Shown piece by piece: positions 30,393-39,641 of a stretch of 64,000 bases of DNA (position 1 is its first letter; every line of letters begins with the position of its first letter). Origin of the DNA: Streptococcus zalophi. GTDB lineage: Bacteria; Bacillota; Bacilli; Lactobacillales; Streptococcaceae. The notes beneath the pieces were generated by a model, which had not been told where the DNA came from, did no database searches, and worked only from the letters and a program-made list of their open reading frames with translations. The stretch lies in assembly GCF_016481285.1 (NCBI RefSeq), contig NZ_JAENBP010000002.1, positions 62,001 to 126,000 of the forward strand, written 5' to 3'. Position numbers and translations under genes: made by a program.

Positions 30393-31343
30393 ATGAAATT
30401 ATCAGTCATTATTACCTACTATAATGAAGAAAAAATGATAGAAAAAACCCATCACGCTATTTCTGAACAACTTAAAAAAATGCAAAATCAATCTATTTCT
30501 GATTATGAATTAATTTATATTGATGACGGTAGCACAGATAAGACTTTTTCATTAATGAAAACCATTGCAAATTCTGATGATAAAGTGAAGTTTATCCGTT
30601 TTAGCCGTAATTTTGGTCGTGAGGGTGGAATTCTTTCAGGATTTCAACATGCAACTGGCGATGCTGCTATGGTTATGGATGGGGATTTACAGCATCCGCC
30701 TAGTCTTATACCTTTATTTGTCAATGCTTATAAAGAAGGTTATGATATTGTTAGTGGGCAAAGAAATCGACAAGGGGAATCAGCATTTAGCAGTTTTTTT
30801 GCAAAATTATTTTATATGATCTCTAACCGTCTCATGGATGTCCATTTGACTGATGGTAAATCAGAATTAAGACTCTTAAGTAGAAGAGCCTATAAAAAAT
30901 TTATTTCACTTCCAGAATATAATCGTTTCAATAAAGGGCTTTACGAATGGATTGGATTTAATGAAAAAGTTATTCCTTATCAAAATCATGTAAGAGAAGA
31001 AGGGAAAAGTAAGTTTGGGTTTAGAAAATCTCTTAATTATGCTATTCAAGGACTTATTTCGTTTAATGATAAACCATTAAGAATTTCTATCCAATTTGGT
31101 TTATTTAGTATTGCTTTGGCCATTTTGTATCTTTTATTTGAACTATTTAGATATATTCAACACCCAGATACTGCTGTTAGTGGTTATTTTACAACAATTG
31201 CAGCTATTATTCTCTTTAGTGGTGTTCAATTAATTTCAATTGGTATTTTAGGAGAATACATTGGTAAAATTTACTACGAAGTTAAAAAGAGACCACATTA
31301 TATTATCAGCGACACTAATATTGAAGAAGTAAAGAAGGATTAA
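30393..31343 (+). CDS. Family 2 glycosyltransferase, undecaprenyl-phosphate sugar transferase type (CsbB/GtrB-like)
   Basis: 316 residues. GT-A fold at the N-terminus with DDGSTD from Asp44 and MDGDLQHPP at 95-103, the nucleotide-sugar and metal motifs. Two membrane segments at the C-terminus (about 230-250 and 265-290). This DPM1-like layout belongs to enzymes that load a sugar onto undecaprenyl phosphate at the inner membrane face. ATG 30393 is chosen because GGAG (30383-30386) precedes it; the TTG further up contains that RBS. The downstream YfhO-type gene is its likely partner, as in Bacillus csbB-yfhO. The sugar is unknown. Confidence 0.85.
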   Translation: MKLSVIITYYNEEKMIEKTHHAISEQLKKMQNQSISDYELIYIDDGSTDKTFSLMKTIANSDDKVKFIRFSRNFGREGGILSGFQHATGDAAMVMDGDLQHPPSLIPLFVNAYKEGYDIVSGQRNRQGESAFSSFFAKLFYMISNRLMDVHLTDGKSELRLLSRRAYKKFISLPEYNRFNKGLYEWIGFNEKVIPYQNHVREEGKSKFGFRKSLNYAIQGLISFNDKPLRISIQFGLFSIALAILYLLFELFRYIQHPDTAVSGYFTTIAAIILFSGVQLISIGILGEYIGKIYYEVKKRPHYIISDTNIEEVKKD

Positions 31344-31346
31344 TCA

Positions 31347-34283
31347 ATGACTCAAACAACTCATTTGGTGAGTTTTTTCGAAAAATTATATCAACGCCAT
31401 CTCCCATTTTTAAAAAAGCATAAAAAAGCAGTCACTTATCTTTCAAGTGCCTTATTGCCCATTTTTGTCATGCTTATTGTCTGGTTTTTTATGGGCGCCT
31501 TTCCTTTTGGCAAGAAAACCTTGATGGCAGTTGACTTTGGACAACAATACATTAGTTTTTACGGTTTTCTCAAAGAAACTATTTTATCAGGGGATTGGTC
31601 TGGATTTTTCTATTCTTTTACCAAATCGATTGGTGGGCCAATGATAGGTATTTTAGGGTATTATCTGATTAGTCCCTTTAATATTTTTTATATTTTATTA
31701 CCACTGTCACAGTTTAAATGGGCAGTATTTCTCACTATCTTATTAAGATATGGTGCCATCTCATTAAGTTTTAGTCATCTTCTCATTAAACGTTATAAGG
31801 GATTATCTACCAAGACTTGGCTAGTTCCTCTTTTATCATTATCATATGCTCTTTCAGGGATGTTAGTGTCTTACCAGATGAACGTGTTGTTTTATGATGC
31901 CATGTTTATGCTTCCCTTAGTTATTCTTACTTTAGAAGAGACACTAGATGGTAAAAAACCATTTGGTTATATTTTAACCTTGGCTTTAACCATGTTTTTA
32001 CAATTTTACATGGGCTATATGATCTGTTTATTTGTGGTTTTATACGCTTGTTATTATCTTTCACCCAAGTTAGCAATAAGAGGAACTTTAAAAGATAAAA
32101 CACTGGCATTCTTTATTCCACTTTTTAAAACAGCTTTTTATTCGATCCTCGCTATTACTAGTGTTTTTTTCCTTTTATATCCTATTTTCTTAAATTTATT
32201 GGAAAGTAAAGGAGCAATAGGCGGTGCCTTGTTATTTAGCTGGGATTTCCAAATTAATCCACTTGATATCATATCAAAAGTAATGATAGGTGGTTTTGAT
32301 GACAATTCTTGGTCAAAAGGACCAAGTCTTCCAAATATCTATGTTGGCGCCTTGTCTTTAATTAGTTCATTCTTTTATTTCAGACATGTTAAAGACCATC
32401 TTTATCAAAAAATTGGTGCAGGTTTAATAATAACCGTTTTCTTTGTGTCATTTGTTAATGAATTTACTAGTAAGATTTGGCATATGGGCCAAAATCCGGC
32501 TGGGTTCTTTTATCGTTTTTCATGGATTTTCTCATTCTTTATTGTTTTAACAGCATATAAAGTACTAAAGGCAACCGTTAAAATAAATAGAAAAGAATTC
32601 TTCTTTGGTCTACTGTTGATGTTTGCGTCAGTGACGTATGTCATGACACAATCTTACACTTATATCGCTCCAAAACAGGTCAAAGCAATAACAACCTTTG
32701 TTATTGAAAATCCAAAAGTGATTCTATTTTTACTAACGATTATTCCAGTTATCAGTAGCTATTTCATCTGGCAAAAAAAAGAATACAGCTTATTACAGCG
32801 TAGTTTATTGATAATAATAGTCGTTTTAACAATTCCAGCGGAATACTTTTTACTTGTTAAGGGCTTTTTACTGACGCAAGTAGTTTTTACTTTGTTGACA
32901 TGGGTACTTATTTTACTGTTCTATTTCTTTGGTTCAAGCCGATTTTTATGGTTGCTTATCTATGGTGTCACCATTTTTGAACTAGGTCTTAATGCTTATC
33001 TATCGCAATATACGTTATATTATGCTGATGCAGATAAGTTTACAGATGCAACCCTATCAGTTAAAGAAGTGACAGATAAAATACAAGCAAAAAGCGATGT
33101 TGGATTTTACCGTATTGGATCGACCTTTTCCTATTCAAGAACAACACCGAGTTTGGTTTCTTATCCAGGACTAAGTAGCTTTAGTTCTAGTTTAGAGCGC
33201 TCAACCATGGACTTGTTTTCTTACTTAGGTGATATTGGTGTTAATGCTTCAACCCAATACACTAACGGCACTCTTTTAACAGATGCTTTATTTGGTGTGA
33301 GATACTATGTTGATGTAAAAGACCATACACAAGAAGAAGCAGATGAACATCCAGAAAAGATGTTTTTCAACAAAAATTCTAGTCGTTTTGACTTAGCGAG
33401 TTACTATCATAAAATTGATGAAAATGATCGCTACCTTGTTTATGAAAATCCCAATGTTTTCTCAGTTGCTTTTGGAACCAATAAAGTAACACAAAGTATC
33501 TTGTTTGGATTAAATAATCCTGTTGCCAACCAAAATATTATCTTGAAATCAATGGCTGGAACTGATACTAATTATTTTGAACAATTTAGTTTTTCAGCCA
33601 TTGAAATAGAAAATATGGAAAAAGTCGATGGTCCAAATGGACAACCGGTCTATAATCGCATTGATAAAAACCAACTGGGTATTATCCGATTTAAAATTAT
33701 TCCAAAAAGTTCATTTACTTATTATTTCCTAACACCCTCAGGACTAGAAACGAAACGTGATCATTTATCAATTTTATTAAACAATAAATGGTTGACCAAT
33801 CAAAAATCTTATTCACAAAAACAACTATGGCAACTGACACATGGTACTGAAGGAGAAGAAACAGTTCTTGAAATGCGTTTTTCAGATGATGAAGTCAATA
33901 TTGAAAATGCAGGTCTTGTTAGAGCCAATAATATTGAAATCGAAAAAATACTTGCTGACAGATTAAAACAAAGTATGACCGTCACTGAATGGACCAACAC
34001 ATCAATCAAGGGACATGTCGACATCACTGACAATAGCGATGTCATGATGACAAGTATTCCCTATAGTGCTGATTGGACTGTTAGAGTAGACGGAGAAGTC
34101 GTTGAAACAACAAAAGCCTGGAATAGTCTCTTATCTTTTCCCATCACCTCAGGAAAACATGATATAGAGATGCATTATTCTCCTAAAGGCTTAAAAACCG
34201 GCTTAGCAGTTTCTGCACTATCGATTGTTATGATATCATTTTTATGGTACAAAGATAAAAAATCACCTCTTGGTTATAAATAA
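31347..34283 (+). CDS. YfhO family membrane glycosyltransferase (GT-C type)
   Basis: 978 residues. More than ten membrane segments fill residues 30-560, with KTLMAVDFGQQYISFYG in the first outer loop, a typical YfhO pattern. A large outside domain of about 350 residues follows, and a last membrane segment lies near the C-terminus (LAVSALSIVMISFLW). In Bacillus YfhO moves a sugar from the undecaprenyl carrier to lipoteichoic acid. Here it starts three bases after the glycosyltransferase stop, so the two probably form one glycosylation unit. The acceptor (lipoteichoic acid, wall polymer or glycolipid) is inferred, not shown. Confidence 0.88.
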   Translation: MTQTTHLVSFFEKLYQRHLPFLKKHKKAVTYLSSALLPIFVMLIVWFFMGAFPFGKKTLMAVDFGQQYISFYGFLKETILSGDWSGFFYSFTKSIGGPMIGILGYYLISPFNIFYILLPLSQFKWAVFLTILLRYGAISLSFSHLLIKRYKGLSTKTWLVPLLSLSYALSGMLVSYQMNVLFYDAMFMLPLVILTLEETLDGKKPFGYILTLALTMFLQFYMGYMICLFVVLYACYYLSPKLAIRGTLKDKTLAFFIPLFKTAFYSILAITSVFFLLYPIFLNLLESKGAIGGALLFSWDFQINPLDIISKVMIGGFDDNSWSKGPSLPNIYVGALSLISSFFYFRHVKDHLYQKIGAGLIITVFFVSFVNEFTSKIWHMGQNPAGFFYRFSWIFSFFIVLTAYKVLKATVKINRKEFFFGLLLMFASVTYVMTQSYTYIAPKQVKAITTFVIENPKVILFLLTIIPVISSYFIWQKKEYSLLQRSLLIIIVVLTIPAEYFLLVKGFLLTQVVFTLLTWVLILLFYFFGSSRFLWLLIYGVTIFELGLNAYLSQYTLYYADADKFTDATLSVKEVTDKIQAKSDVGFYRIGSTFSYSRTTPSLVSYPGLSSFSSSLERSTMDLFSYLGDIGVNASTQYTNGTLLTDALFGVRYYVDVKDHTQEEADEHPEKMFFNKNSSRFDLASYYHKIDENDRYLVYENPNVFSVAFGTNKVTQSILFGLNNPVANQNIILKSMAGTDTNYFEQFSFSAIEIENMEKVDGPNGQPVYNRIDKNQLGIIRFKIIPKSSFTYYFLTPSGLETKRDHLSILLNNKWLTNQKSYSQKQLWQLTHGTEGEETVLEMRFSDDEVNIENAGLVRANNIEIEKILADRLKQSMTVTEWTNTSIKGHVDITDNSDVMMTSIPYSADWTVRVDGEVVETTKAWNSLLSFPITSGKHDIEMHYSPKGLKTGLAVSALSIVMISFLWYKDKKSPLGYK

Positions 34284-34292
34284 GAGTCATTT

Positions 34293-34325
34293 AAAAAGGC
34301 ACCCATTTTTTGTGGATGCTTTTTC
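34293..34325 (+). terminator. Terminator after the YfhO-type gene
   Basis: Bulged stem AAAAAGGCACCCA / TGGATGCTTTTT. The imperfect pairing makes it weaker than most in the window. It may also serve the minus-strand gene that ends at 34339. Confidence 0.6.
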
Positions 34326-34338
34326 ATATGATTTTAAG

Positions 34339-34827
34339 CTACAAATCAATAATCTCGACCGTATTTCCCAAATGTTCAATAAAAGTTAATAAATCATTAG
34401 TAGCAATGAATAATGTTTTGGTATTAATGTTTGGGTGAAAGCTCATTATTTTTTCTGCCATAATCTCACGATCAAAATAAACACGAATATCATGATCATT
34501 ATTAAATAATAAACCAAAAGGAGAAACAACGCCTGGCTCTAATGACATTTTCTCAAAAATGAGTTGCTCAGAAGCTAATTTGATTCTTTTTTCTTTAATG
34601 TTTTCTTTAAAATGATTTAAATTTAAACGTTTTTGATCATCCATGATAACTAAATAAAAGGCAGTTTTTTTCTTATTGGTCAAAAAAAGTGTTTTTGTTC
34701 GAACTCCCTCAATCCCTTCAATGAATGAGTCTGCTTGTTCTGTTGTTAAAGCAGGTTCATGAGAAACAATGTCATAAGCTATCTTTAAGCTATCAAGCTT
34801 ATTAATTAATTCTTCATATAATGTCAT
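34339..34827 (-). CDS. Prolyl-tRNA deacylase (ProX/PrdX, YbaK-like)
   Basis: 162-residue single-domain editing protein. TEQADSFIEGIEGVRTKTLFLTNKK-like region (only key part: EGVRTKTLFL), KRLNLNHFK and SPFGLLFNND match the YbaK/ProX fold that clears Ala or Cys mischarged onto tRNA-Pro. It acts in trans, for species whose ProRS lacks or supplements editing. Start ATG 34827 with RBS GGAGG. Stands alone, divergent from the SGNH hydrolase. Confidence 0.88.
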   Translation of the reverse strand: MTLYEELINKLDSLKIAYDIVSHEPALTTEQADSFIEGIEGVRTKTLFLTNKKKTAFYLVIMDDQKRLNLNHFKENIKEKRIKLASEQLIFEKMSLEPGVVSPFGLLFNNDHDIRVYFDREIMAEKIMSFHPNINTKTLFIATNDLLTFIEHLGNTVEIIDL

Positions 34828-34925
34828 AATAACCTCCTTTTATTCTTTAGTCTCTTATAGGTTAATTGTAGTACTTTTCCTTCATTTCAGCAAATTTTAA
34901 AAGCTAATCTTGTTGAATTATCTTA

Positions 34926-34934
34926 TGGTATAAT
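34926..34934 (+). promoter_or_regulatory. Extended -10 promoter of the SGNH hydrolase gene
   Basis: TGGTATAAT (TATAAT at 34929-34934), 60 bases upstream of ATG 34994. Same TATGGTATAAT core as the promoters of hflX, the HAD gene and relQ. Confidence 0.6.
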
Positions 34935-34993
34935 AGGATAAGTATTGTATTCAAAATTTAATTAACAAGACATATCTAGGGGGTCAACTAACA

Positions 34994-35632
34994 ATGTCTG
35001 ATGAAAAAATGTTACGCTATTATTTTAAAATTCAAAATGATAAAAGACAAGCCTACCAAATCGAAAACAGGTGTACTTTAAGATTTCCAGAAGTTATCTT
35101 TATTGGCGATTCAATTGTCGAATTTTTTAAATTAGAAGACTATATTAAAACCCAAAAAGTAGTTGCTAATCGAGGCATTTCTGCCTACACGTCAGATATC
35201 TTACTAAAGTATTTAGACACACACATCTTTGGTGATCAATTGAAAACAGTTTTTATTTTAATTGGTACTAATGATATAGGCATCTCTATTAGCAAGGAAA
35301 AAACGATAACAAACATAACTCAAATCATTGAAAAAATCAAGGAAAATTACCCGTCTGTTACTATCGTTTTGCTTGAAATTCTTCCTGTAAATACGACTGT
35401 TTTTGATTTAAGCAGATTTGGCATGAGAGATAATGAAACAATCTCAGACTTAAATCGTGCTTATGAAGAGTTAACAAATAGGTTTGATTACGTTTCTCTC
35501 TTGAAAACACATGATGCTTTTTTAGATAATAAAGGTGATTTAAAATTTGATTTTACAAAAGATGGTCTTCATCTATCAGACAAAGGCTATCAAGTCCTTG
35601 CAGAGTTGATTAATCAAACTGAATATCTATAA
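34994..35632 (+). CDS. SGNH/GDSL hydrolase
   Basis: 212 residues without signal peptide. Block I FIGDS with nucleophile Ser40, Gly61 in NRGISA, block III GTND with Asn93, and block V DGLHLS with Asp190 and His193: a full catalytic set. Probably a cytoplasmic esterase/acylhydrolase; the substrate is unknown. RBS AGGGGG. Similar GDSL proteins are common in streptococci. Confidence 0.87.
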   Translation: MSDEKMLRYYFKIQNDKRQAYQIENRCTLRFPEVIFIGDSIVEFFKLEDYIKTQKVVANRGISAYTSDILLKYLDTHIFGDQLKTVFILIGTNDIGISISKEKTITNITQIIEKIKENYPSVTIVLLEILPVNTTVFDLSRFGMRDNETISDLNRAYEELTNRFDYVSLLKTHDAFLDNKGDLKFDFTKDGLHLSDKGYQVLAELINQTEYL

Positions 35633-35663
35633 GAAACAGCAATACTGTATTCTCTTATTTTTT
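35630..35663 (+). terminator. Weak terminator after the SGNH hydrolase gene
   Basis: Short imperfect stem (AAGAAACAG / CTGTATTCTT) with a T-rich tail before the next promoter. Confidence 0.4.
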
Positions 35664-35670
35664 ATTATTA

Positions 35671-35679
35671 TGGTATAAT
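35671..35679 (+). promoter_or_regulatory. Extended -10 promoter of the HAD hydrolase gene
   Basis: TGGTATAAT (TATAAT at 35674-35679), 55 bases before the ATG. Confidence 0.6.
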
Positions 35680-35733
35680 ACAATGAAAGAAAATCATCTT
35701 TTGATGATTAGTTTGAAAGGAAGTCATTATTAA

Positions 35734-36558
35734 ATGTCAGTAAAACTCATTGCTTGTGATATGGATGGTACCTTGTTAGATAACAAAGGTAGTTATGATC
35801 GTTCACGTTTTGAAAAAATGTTAAGAGACCTAAAAGAAAGAGATATCAAATTTTTGGTAGCAACGGGAAATAATATGGAACGTCTCTCGTTGATGTTTGA
35901 TGGTTTAGTTGATGACTTAAGTTTTGTTGCCGAAAATGGGTCGCATTTATTGGAAAATGGAAAAACGTTTATTCGTAAAGGTATCTCAGATAATCTTGTC
36001 TATGATTTTTTGGATTTTTACCATGACAAATTAGTTGATTATCGTGTAATGATTTCAACAGCTAGCACATCATATGTTTTAAAAGGCACTCATTTTGATT
36101 TTTCTAAATCAGCTATTGAAAAAGAACAACTTGAGACGTTTTTAAGTCGAATAAAAACGATAAAATCTTTTTCAGAACTTCCTAAAGAGCCTTTTTTAAA
36201 AATTAATATGGCCATTCCTGTCGACCAAGAAGATGAGATTATTACATCATTCAATCATAACTTTACAGGATCTCTAACAGCTGTCACAAGTGGCTACGGT
36301 GCTGTTGATGTGACACCAACAGGTATTCATAAAGCTTGGGGATTAAAGCATTTCATGAGTAATTGGAATATTAAGGAAGATGAATTAATGGCATTTGGAG
36401 ATGCTCATAATGATATTGAAATGCTAAAATTAGCGAAATACTCCTATGCTATGGCAAATGCCCCTCAAGATGTTAAAAATAGTGCTCGTTTTCTTGCTCC
36501 AAGTAATCGTGATAACGGTGTTTTTAAAATCATTGAAAAACAAGTACTTGGGCGTTAA
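35734..36558 (+). CDS. Cof-type HAD-IIB family phosphatase
   Basis: 274 residues. Motif I DMDGTLLD with nucleophile Asp9 and acid Asp11; motif IV FGDAHNDIEML near the C-terminus; ANAPQDVK follows as usual. The class IIB cap lies between. These enzymes dephosphorylate sugar phosphates or flavin/pyridoxal phosphates with loose specificity. Followed after 37 bases by the AI-2E-type transporter, probably co-transcribed. Confidence 0.9.
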   Translation: MSVKLIACDMDGTLLDNKGSYDRSRFEKMLRDLKERDIKFLVATGNNMERLSLMFDGLVDDLSFVAENGSHLLENGKTFIRKGISDNLVYDFLDFYHDKLVDYRVMISTASTSYVLKGTHFDFSKSAIEKEQLETFLSRIKTIKSFSELPKEPFLKINMAIPVDQEDEIITSFNHNFTGSLTAVTSGYGAVDVTPTGIHKAWGLKHFMSNWNIKEDELMAFGDAHNDIEMLKLAKYSYAMANAPQDVKNSARFLAPSNRDNGVFKIIEKQVLGR

Positions 36559-36595
36559 AATATTGTCTTTTTTACTCATCATTTAAGGAGAAAAA

Positions 36596-37735
36596 ATGAA
36601 GCTAAACAAAATTTATTTTTACTATGTTATTTTGACCTTTGCACTTTGCTATGCCATTATGACGTATTGGTCAACAGGTGAAGGAATTCTAAGAACTCTT
36701 TATCAAGCCTCTACCCCTTTTTTAATGGGAGCAGCAATAGCATTTGTCATTAATATTGTAATGACTGCCTACGAAAGATTATTTTCAATGGTTTTTCCAC
36801 CTAAAAAACATGAAAAAATCCAAAAAACATTGGCCATGCTTTTGGCTTATGCGACATTTATTATTGTAGCAACCCTTATTTTTACTATTGTTTTACCAGA
36901 TTTGATTGATAGTTTAAAATCTCTATTATCAATTAATCCTTCAGATGTTCAAAAAATTATCGATGATTTACAAAATAATGAATTAGTCTCTCGACTGCTA
37001 AAACTATTTGGAACCGAAACAGAGCTTAGTCAACTGATTAGTCAATACAGCAAACAAGTGTTAGAGCAATTTTTATCTGTCTTAACGGGTGTTTTGTCTT
37101 CTGTGACGTCAATTGCTTCAACCCTATTATCTGTTTTTGTTAGTCTTGTGTTCTCCATTTATGTTTTAGGGAATAAAAAGAAACTTAAATACCAGTTTAA
37201 TCTTTTAGTATCTACTTATTTGTCTAAATATGAGGAAAAAATTCATTACGTGACAGATATTTTGAACAAGCGTTTTCATAGTTTCTTTGTTAGTCAAACA
37301 TTAGAAGCGATGATTCTTGGTAGTTTATCAGCTATTGGTATGATGCTTCTTGGCTTACCTTATGCTCCAACAATAGGCATTCTTATTGCTTTTACTGCCA
37401 TTATTCCTGTCGTTGGGCCTTATATAGGGGTAACGATTGGTGCTATTCTCATTATGACACAATCTCTTTCCCAAGCTCTAGTCTTTCTCATTTTTGTCGT
37501 TATTTTACAACAATTTGAAGGTAATATTATTTATCCAAGAGTAGTAGGCGGCTCAATAGGTCTTCCGTCTATGTGGGTGTTACTGTCAATAGCGATAGGA
37601 GCATCATTATATGGTGTATTAGGAATGTTATTATCTGTTCCATTATCAGCTAGCCTTTATCAAATTGTTAAGGATAATGTTGCTAAACAAAAGGGTAAAA
37701 AAGCTACAGTGAAAGAAGATGCAGTAGTGAAATAA
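36596..37735 (+). CDS. AI-2E family transporter
   Basis: 379-residue membrane protein with about eight membrane segments and the conserved C-terminal core (GLPYAPTIGILIAFTAIIP, VGPYIG, YPRVVGGSIGLP). The family includes putative AI-2 exporters and Na+/H+ antiporters; which applies is unknown. RBS AAGGAG. Lysine-rich cytoplasmic C-terminus. Ends at a good hairpin. Confidence 0.88.
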   Translation: MKLNKIYFYYVILTFALCYAIMTYWSTGEGILRTLYQASTPFLMGAAIAFVINIVMTAYERLFSMVFPPKKHEKIQKTLAMLLAYATFIIVATLIFTIVLPDLIDSLKSLLSINPSDVQKIIDDLQNNELVSRLLKLFGTETELSQLISQYSKQVLEQFLSVLTGVLSSVTSIASTLLSVFVSLVFSIYVLGNKKKLKYQFNLLVSTYLSKYEEKIHYVTDILNKRFHSFFVSQTLEAMILGSLSAIGMMLLGLPYAPTIGILIAFTAIIPVVGPYIGVTIGAILIMTQSLSQALVFLIFVVILQQFEGNIIYPRVVGGSIGLPSMWVLLSIAIGASLYGVLGMLLSVPLSASLYQIVKDNVAKQKGKKATVKEDAVVK

Positions 37736-37755
37736 AACTTCGTCAATTCTAAACT

Positions 37756-37784
37756 AAAAACCTTGTCCATTGGATAAGGTTTTT
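37756..37784 (+). terminator. Terminator after the AI-2E family gene
   Basis: AAAAACCTTGTCC / GGATAAGGTTTTT stem (one G-U pair) with a three-base loop. Confidence 0.8.
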
Positions 37785-37793
37785 AATGTCTAA

Positions 37794-37801
37794 AACGAAT
37801 A
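37794..37801 (+). promoter_or_regulatory. Candidate competence (SigX/ComX) cin-box of radC
   Basis: AACGAATA differs by one base from the streptococcal cin-box consensus TACGAATA. A T-run at 37780-37784 lies at about the right distance upstream, and ATG of radC is 19 bases downstream. No sigma-A promoter is obvious between the preceding terminator and radC. Confidence 0.55.
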
Positions 37802-37819
37802 TAAAAGTAGAGGTGATTT

Positions 37820-38500
37820 ATGTATAAGATAAGATTTGAAAAAGAAGCTATTTTACCAAGAGAGCGTTTAGTTGTAGAAGGCGCTGAACGTTTAAGTAAC
37901 CAGGAACTCCTTGCCATTATTTTAAGAACCGGCAATAAAAAAGAGTCTGTTTTAAATATGGCAAATTCTATTTTGACAAAAGTGAAAACAATTGGTGCCT
38001 TTAAGCATCTCTCTTTGCAAGAACTTCAAAAAATTTTTGGCATAGGACATATTCGTTCCATTGAGATTAAAGCTATGATTGAATTTGCAACAAGAATCAA
38101 AGAAGCTGAGATAAAGCAAACTGATCAATTACTAAGTAGTGAAAAATTGGCTAGACAGATGATGTTAGAACTTGGTGATAAAAAACAAGAAGAACTAAGG
38201 GCTATCTATCTTGATACACAAAACAGAATTATTGAACAAAAAACAATATTTATTGGTACAGTGAGACGATCTATTGCAGAGCCAAGAGAAATTTTACATT
38301 ATGCTTGTAAAGCAATGGCAACCTCACTAATTGTAGTCCACAATCATCCTTCTAATTCTTGTTATCCCAGTGAAAATGATCAACTCTTCACCGATAAAAT
38401 CAAAAGAACTTGTGAAGACTTGGGAATTATTTTTTTAGACCATATTATTGTTGGTCAATCGAACTATTATAGTTTTAGAGAAGAAGATGATTTTTTCTAA
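37820..38500 (+). CDS. radC: RadC family protein (JAMM/MPN domain)
   Basis: 226 residues. Helix-hairpin-helix-like N-terminal part ([14 protein letters not shown]) and C-terminal RadC domain with the metalloprotease-like [16 protein letters not shown], His-x-His and Asp metal ligands. Despite the name it is not an established DNA repair protein. It belongs to the competence regulon in several streptococci, which agrees with the cin-box upstream. RBS GAGGTG. Confidence 0.92.
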   Translation: MYKIRFEKEAILPRERLVVEGAERLSNQELLAIILRTGNKKESVLNMANSILTKVKTIGAFKHLSLQELQKIFGIGHIRSIEIKAMIEFATRIKEAEIKQTDQLLSSEKLARQMMLELGDKKQEELRAIYLDTQNRIIEQKTIFIGTVRRSIAEPREILHYACKAMATSLIVVHNHPSNSCYPSENDQLFTDKIKRTCEDLGIIFLDHIIVGQSNYYSFREEDDFF

Positions 38501-38502
38501 AA

Positions 38503-38528
38503 AAACAGTAGATATTCTCTACTGTTTC
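38503..38528. terminator. Bidirectional terminator between radC and rex
   Basis: Perfect ten-base stem AAACAGTAGA / TCTACTGTTT with a five-base loop between converging genes; A-run on the left, T residues on the right. Confidence 0.85.
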
Positions 38529-38531
38529 AGA

Positions 38532-39173
38532 TTAGTTTTCATTATGATTCATAAAGTATAGTAGTGTTTGAAGCTCACTGGTTAAGTCAACATATTGTGA
38601 AACTACATTTTTTGGAAGTGCTAGGTTAACAGGTGAGAAACTTAAAATCCCTCTGATACCAGCATCAACTAAGATTTCAGCAACTTCTTGAGCCTTATTA
38701 CTGGGAACTGTTAAAATAGCAGTTTCAATATTAGTTTTTTTGATATATTTTTTAATATCAGAAATATCATAAATAGGAATACCGTCAGGAGTAGTTGTTC
38801 CTACTAACTCATTTTCCTTGACATCAAATGCCATCGTAATTTTCATTTTATTGCGTTCATGAAAGCGATAATTTAAAAGGGCGCCACCGAGTTTACCAAC
38901 ACCAACTAAGAGAACGTTAGTGATAGCATTATCATTTAGGATGTCTGCAAAAAAATTCATTAATTTTTGAACATCATAACCAAACCCACGACGACCAAGT
39001 TCACCAAAGTAAGAAAAATCTCTTCTAACAGTAGCTGAGTCAATACCTATTGCTTCGGCAATTTGTTTTGAGTTTGCTTTTTTAATATTATCAGCATTAA
39101 AACGCTTAAAAATACGATAGTACAGTGATAGGCGTTTTGCAGTTGCATTTGGTATCATTTTATCAGAAGCCAT
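38532..39173 (-). CDS. rex: Redox-sensing transcriptional repressor Rex
   Basis: Senses the NADH/NAD+ ratio and represses fermentation and anaerobic genes when NADH is low. 213 residues from ATG 39173 ([15 protein letters not shown]), which has RBS AAGAGAG; an ATG six codons upstream is less likely since this N-terminus matches the family. Winged-helix DNA-binding part with [20 protein letters not shown] (46-65); Rossmann motif GVGKLG at 91-96. A Rex-box-like sequence overlaps its own promoter, and another pair precedes adhP in this window. First of a minus-strand group whose other members lie upstream with their own spacing. Confidence 0.95.
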   Translation of the reverse strand: MASDKMIPNATAKRLSLYYRIFKRFNADNIKKANSKQIAEAIGIDSATVRRDFSYFGELGRRGFGYDVQKLMNFFADILNDNAITNVLLVGVGKLGGALLNYRFHERNKMKITMAFDVKENELVGTTTPDGIPIYDISDIKKYIKKTNIETAILTVPSNKAQEVAEILVDAGIRGILSFSPVNLALPKNVVSQYVDLTSELQTLLYFMNHNEN

Positions 39174-39204
39174 TATAAATCTCTCTTTCAATCTTCATAA
39201 GACT

Positions 39205-39236
39205 ATTGTAAAAAAAGGTTGTGAAAAATGCAACAA
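39205..39236 (-). promoter_or_regulatory. rex promoter with overlapping Rex box
   Basis: On the minus strand TTGCAT (plus 39228-39233), 17 bases, TACAAT (39205-39210). The 18-base TTGTGAAAAATGCAACAA (39219-39236) matches TTGTGA-N6-TCACAA at 10 of 12 positions and covers the -35, so binding would block polymerase: autoregulation is likely. Confidence 0.6.
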
Positions 39237-39292
39237 ATAAAGCTTAAAATTTAAAATTATTTTTGAAAAAAGAAGCCTTTAAAGACTTCTTT

Positions 39293-39640
39293 TTATTTTT
39301 CAATTTTTTCAAAAATATCTCTATCAACTAAACTATTCATTAAGAAATAAAATTTTTCTTGTAACATTTTATGATCTTCTGATTTAAAGATATTGACATG
39401 GCGTAAACCAGACTTATCAGTAATTGTTAGCTTAAACCCTGTTAAATCAGAATTAATTGTGATTTTAAGAGGAAATCCTTCTTTTGAGTTGGGAACTTTT
39501 TCAAGTAAACGATTAAGTTCATAATGACCAACCTTATTTTGAATAAAAGTCGTATCACGTAATGTATATTTTTTTACGTTAGGACTAATTCTGTAACTGT
39601 ATTGACTATCTTCTAAATAAACTTCTTTTTCAAATGCCAT
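39293..39640 (-). CDS. DUF1831 family protein
   Basis: 115 residues, MAFEKEVYLEDSQYSYRISPN at the start, of the DUF1831 family known from lactic acid bacteria. Function unknown. It starts two bases after the cysteine desulfurase stop and is almost certainly co-translated, so a role in sulfur transfer or in modulating the desulfurase is plausible. No cysteine is present in the chain, so it is not itself a sulfur carrier by persulfide. Confidence 0.85.
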   Translation of the reverse strand: MAFEKEVYLEDSQYSYRISPNVKKYTLRDTTFIQNKVGHYELNRLLEKVPNSKEGFPLKITINSDLTGFKLTITDKSGLRHVNIFKSEDHKMLQEKFYFLMNSLVDRDIFEKIEK

Positions 39641-39641
39641 T

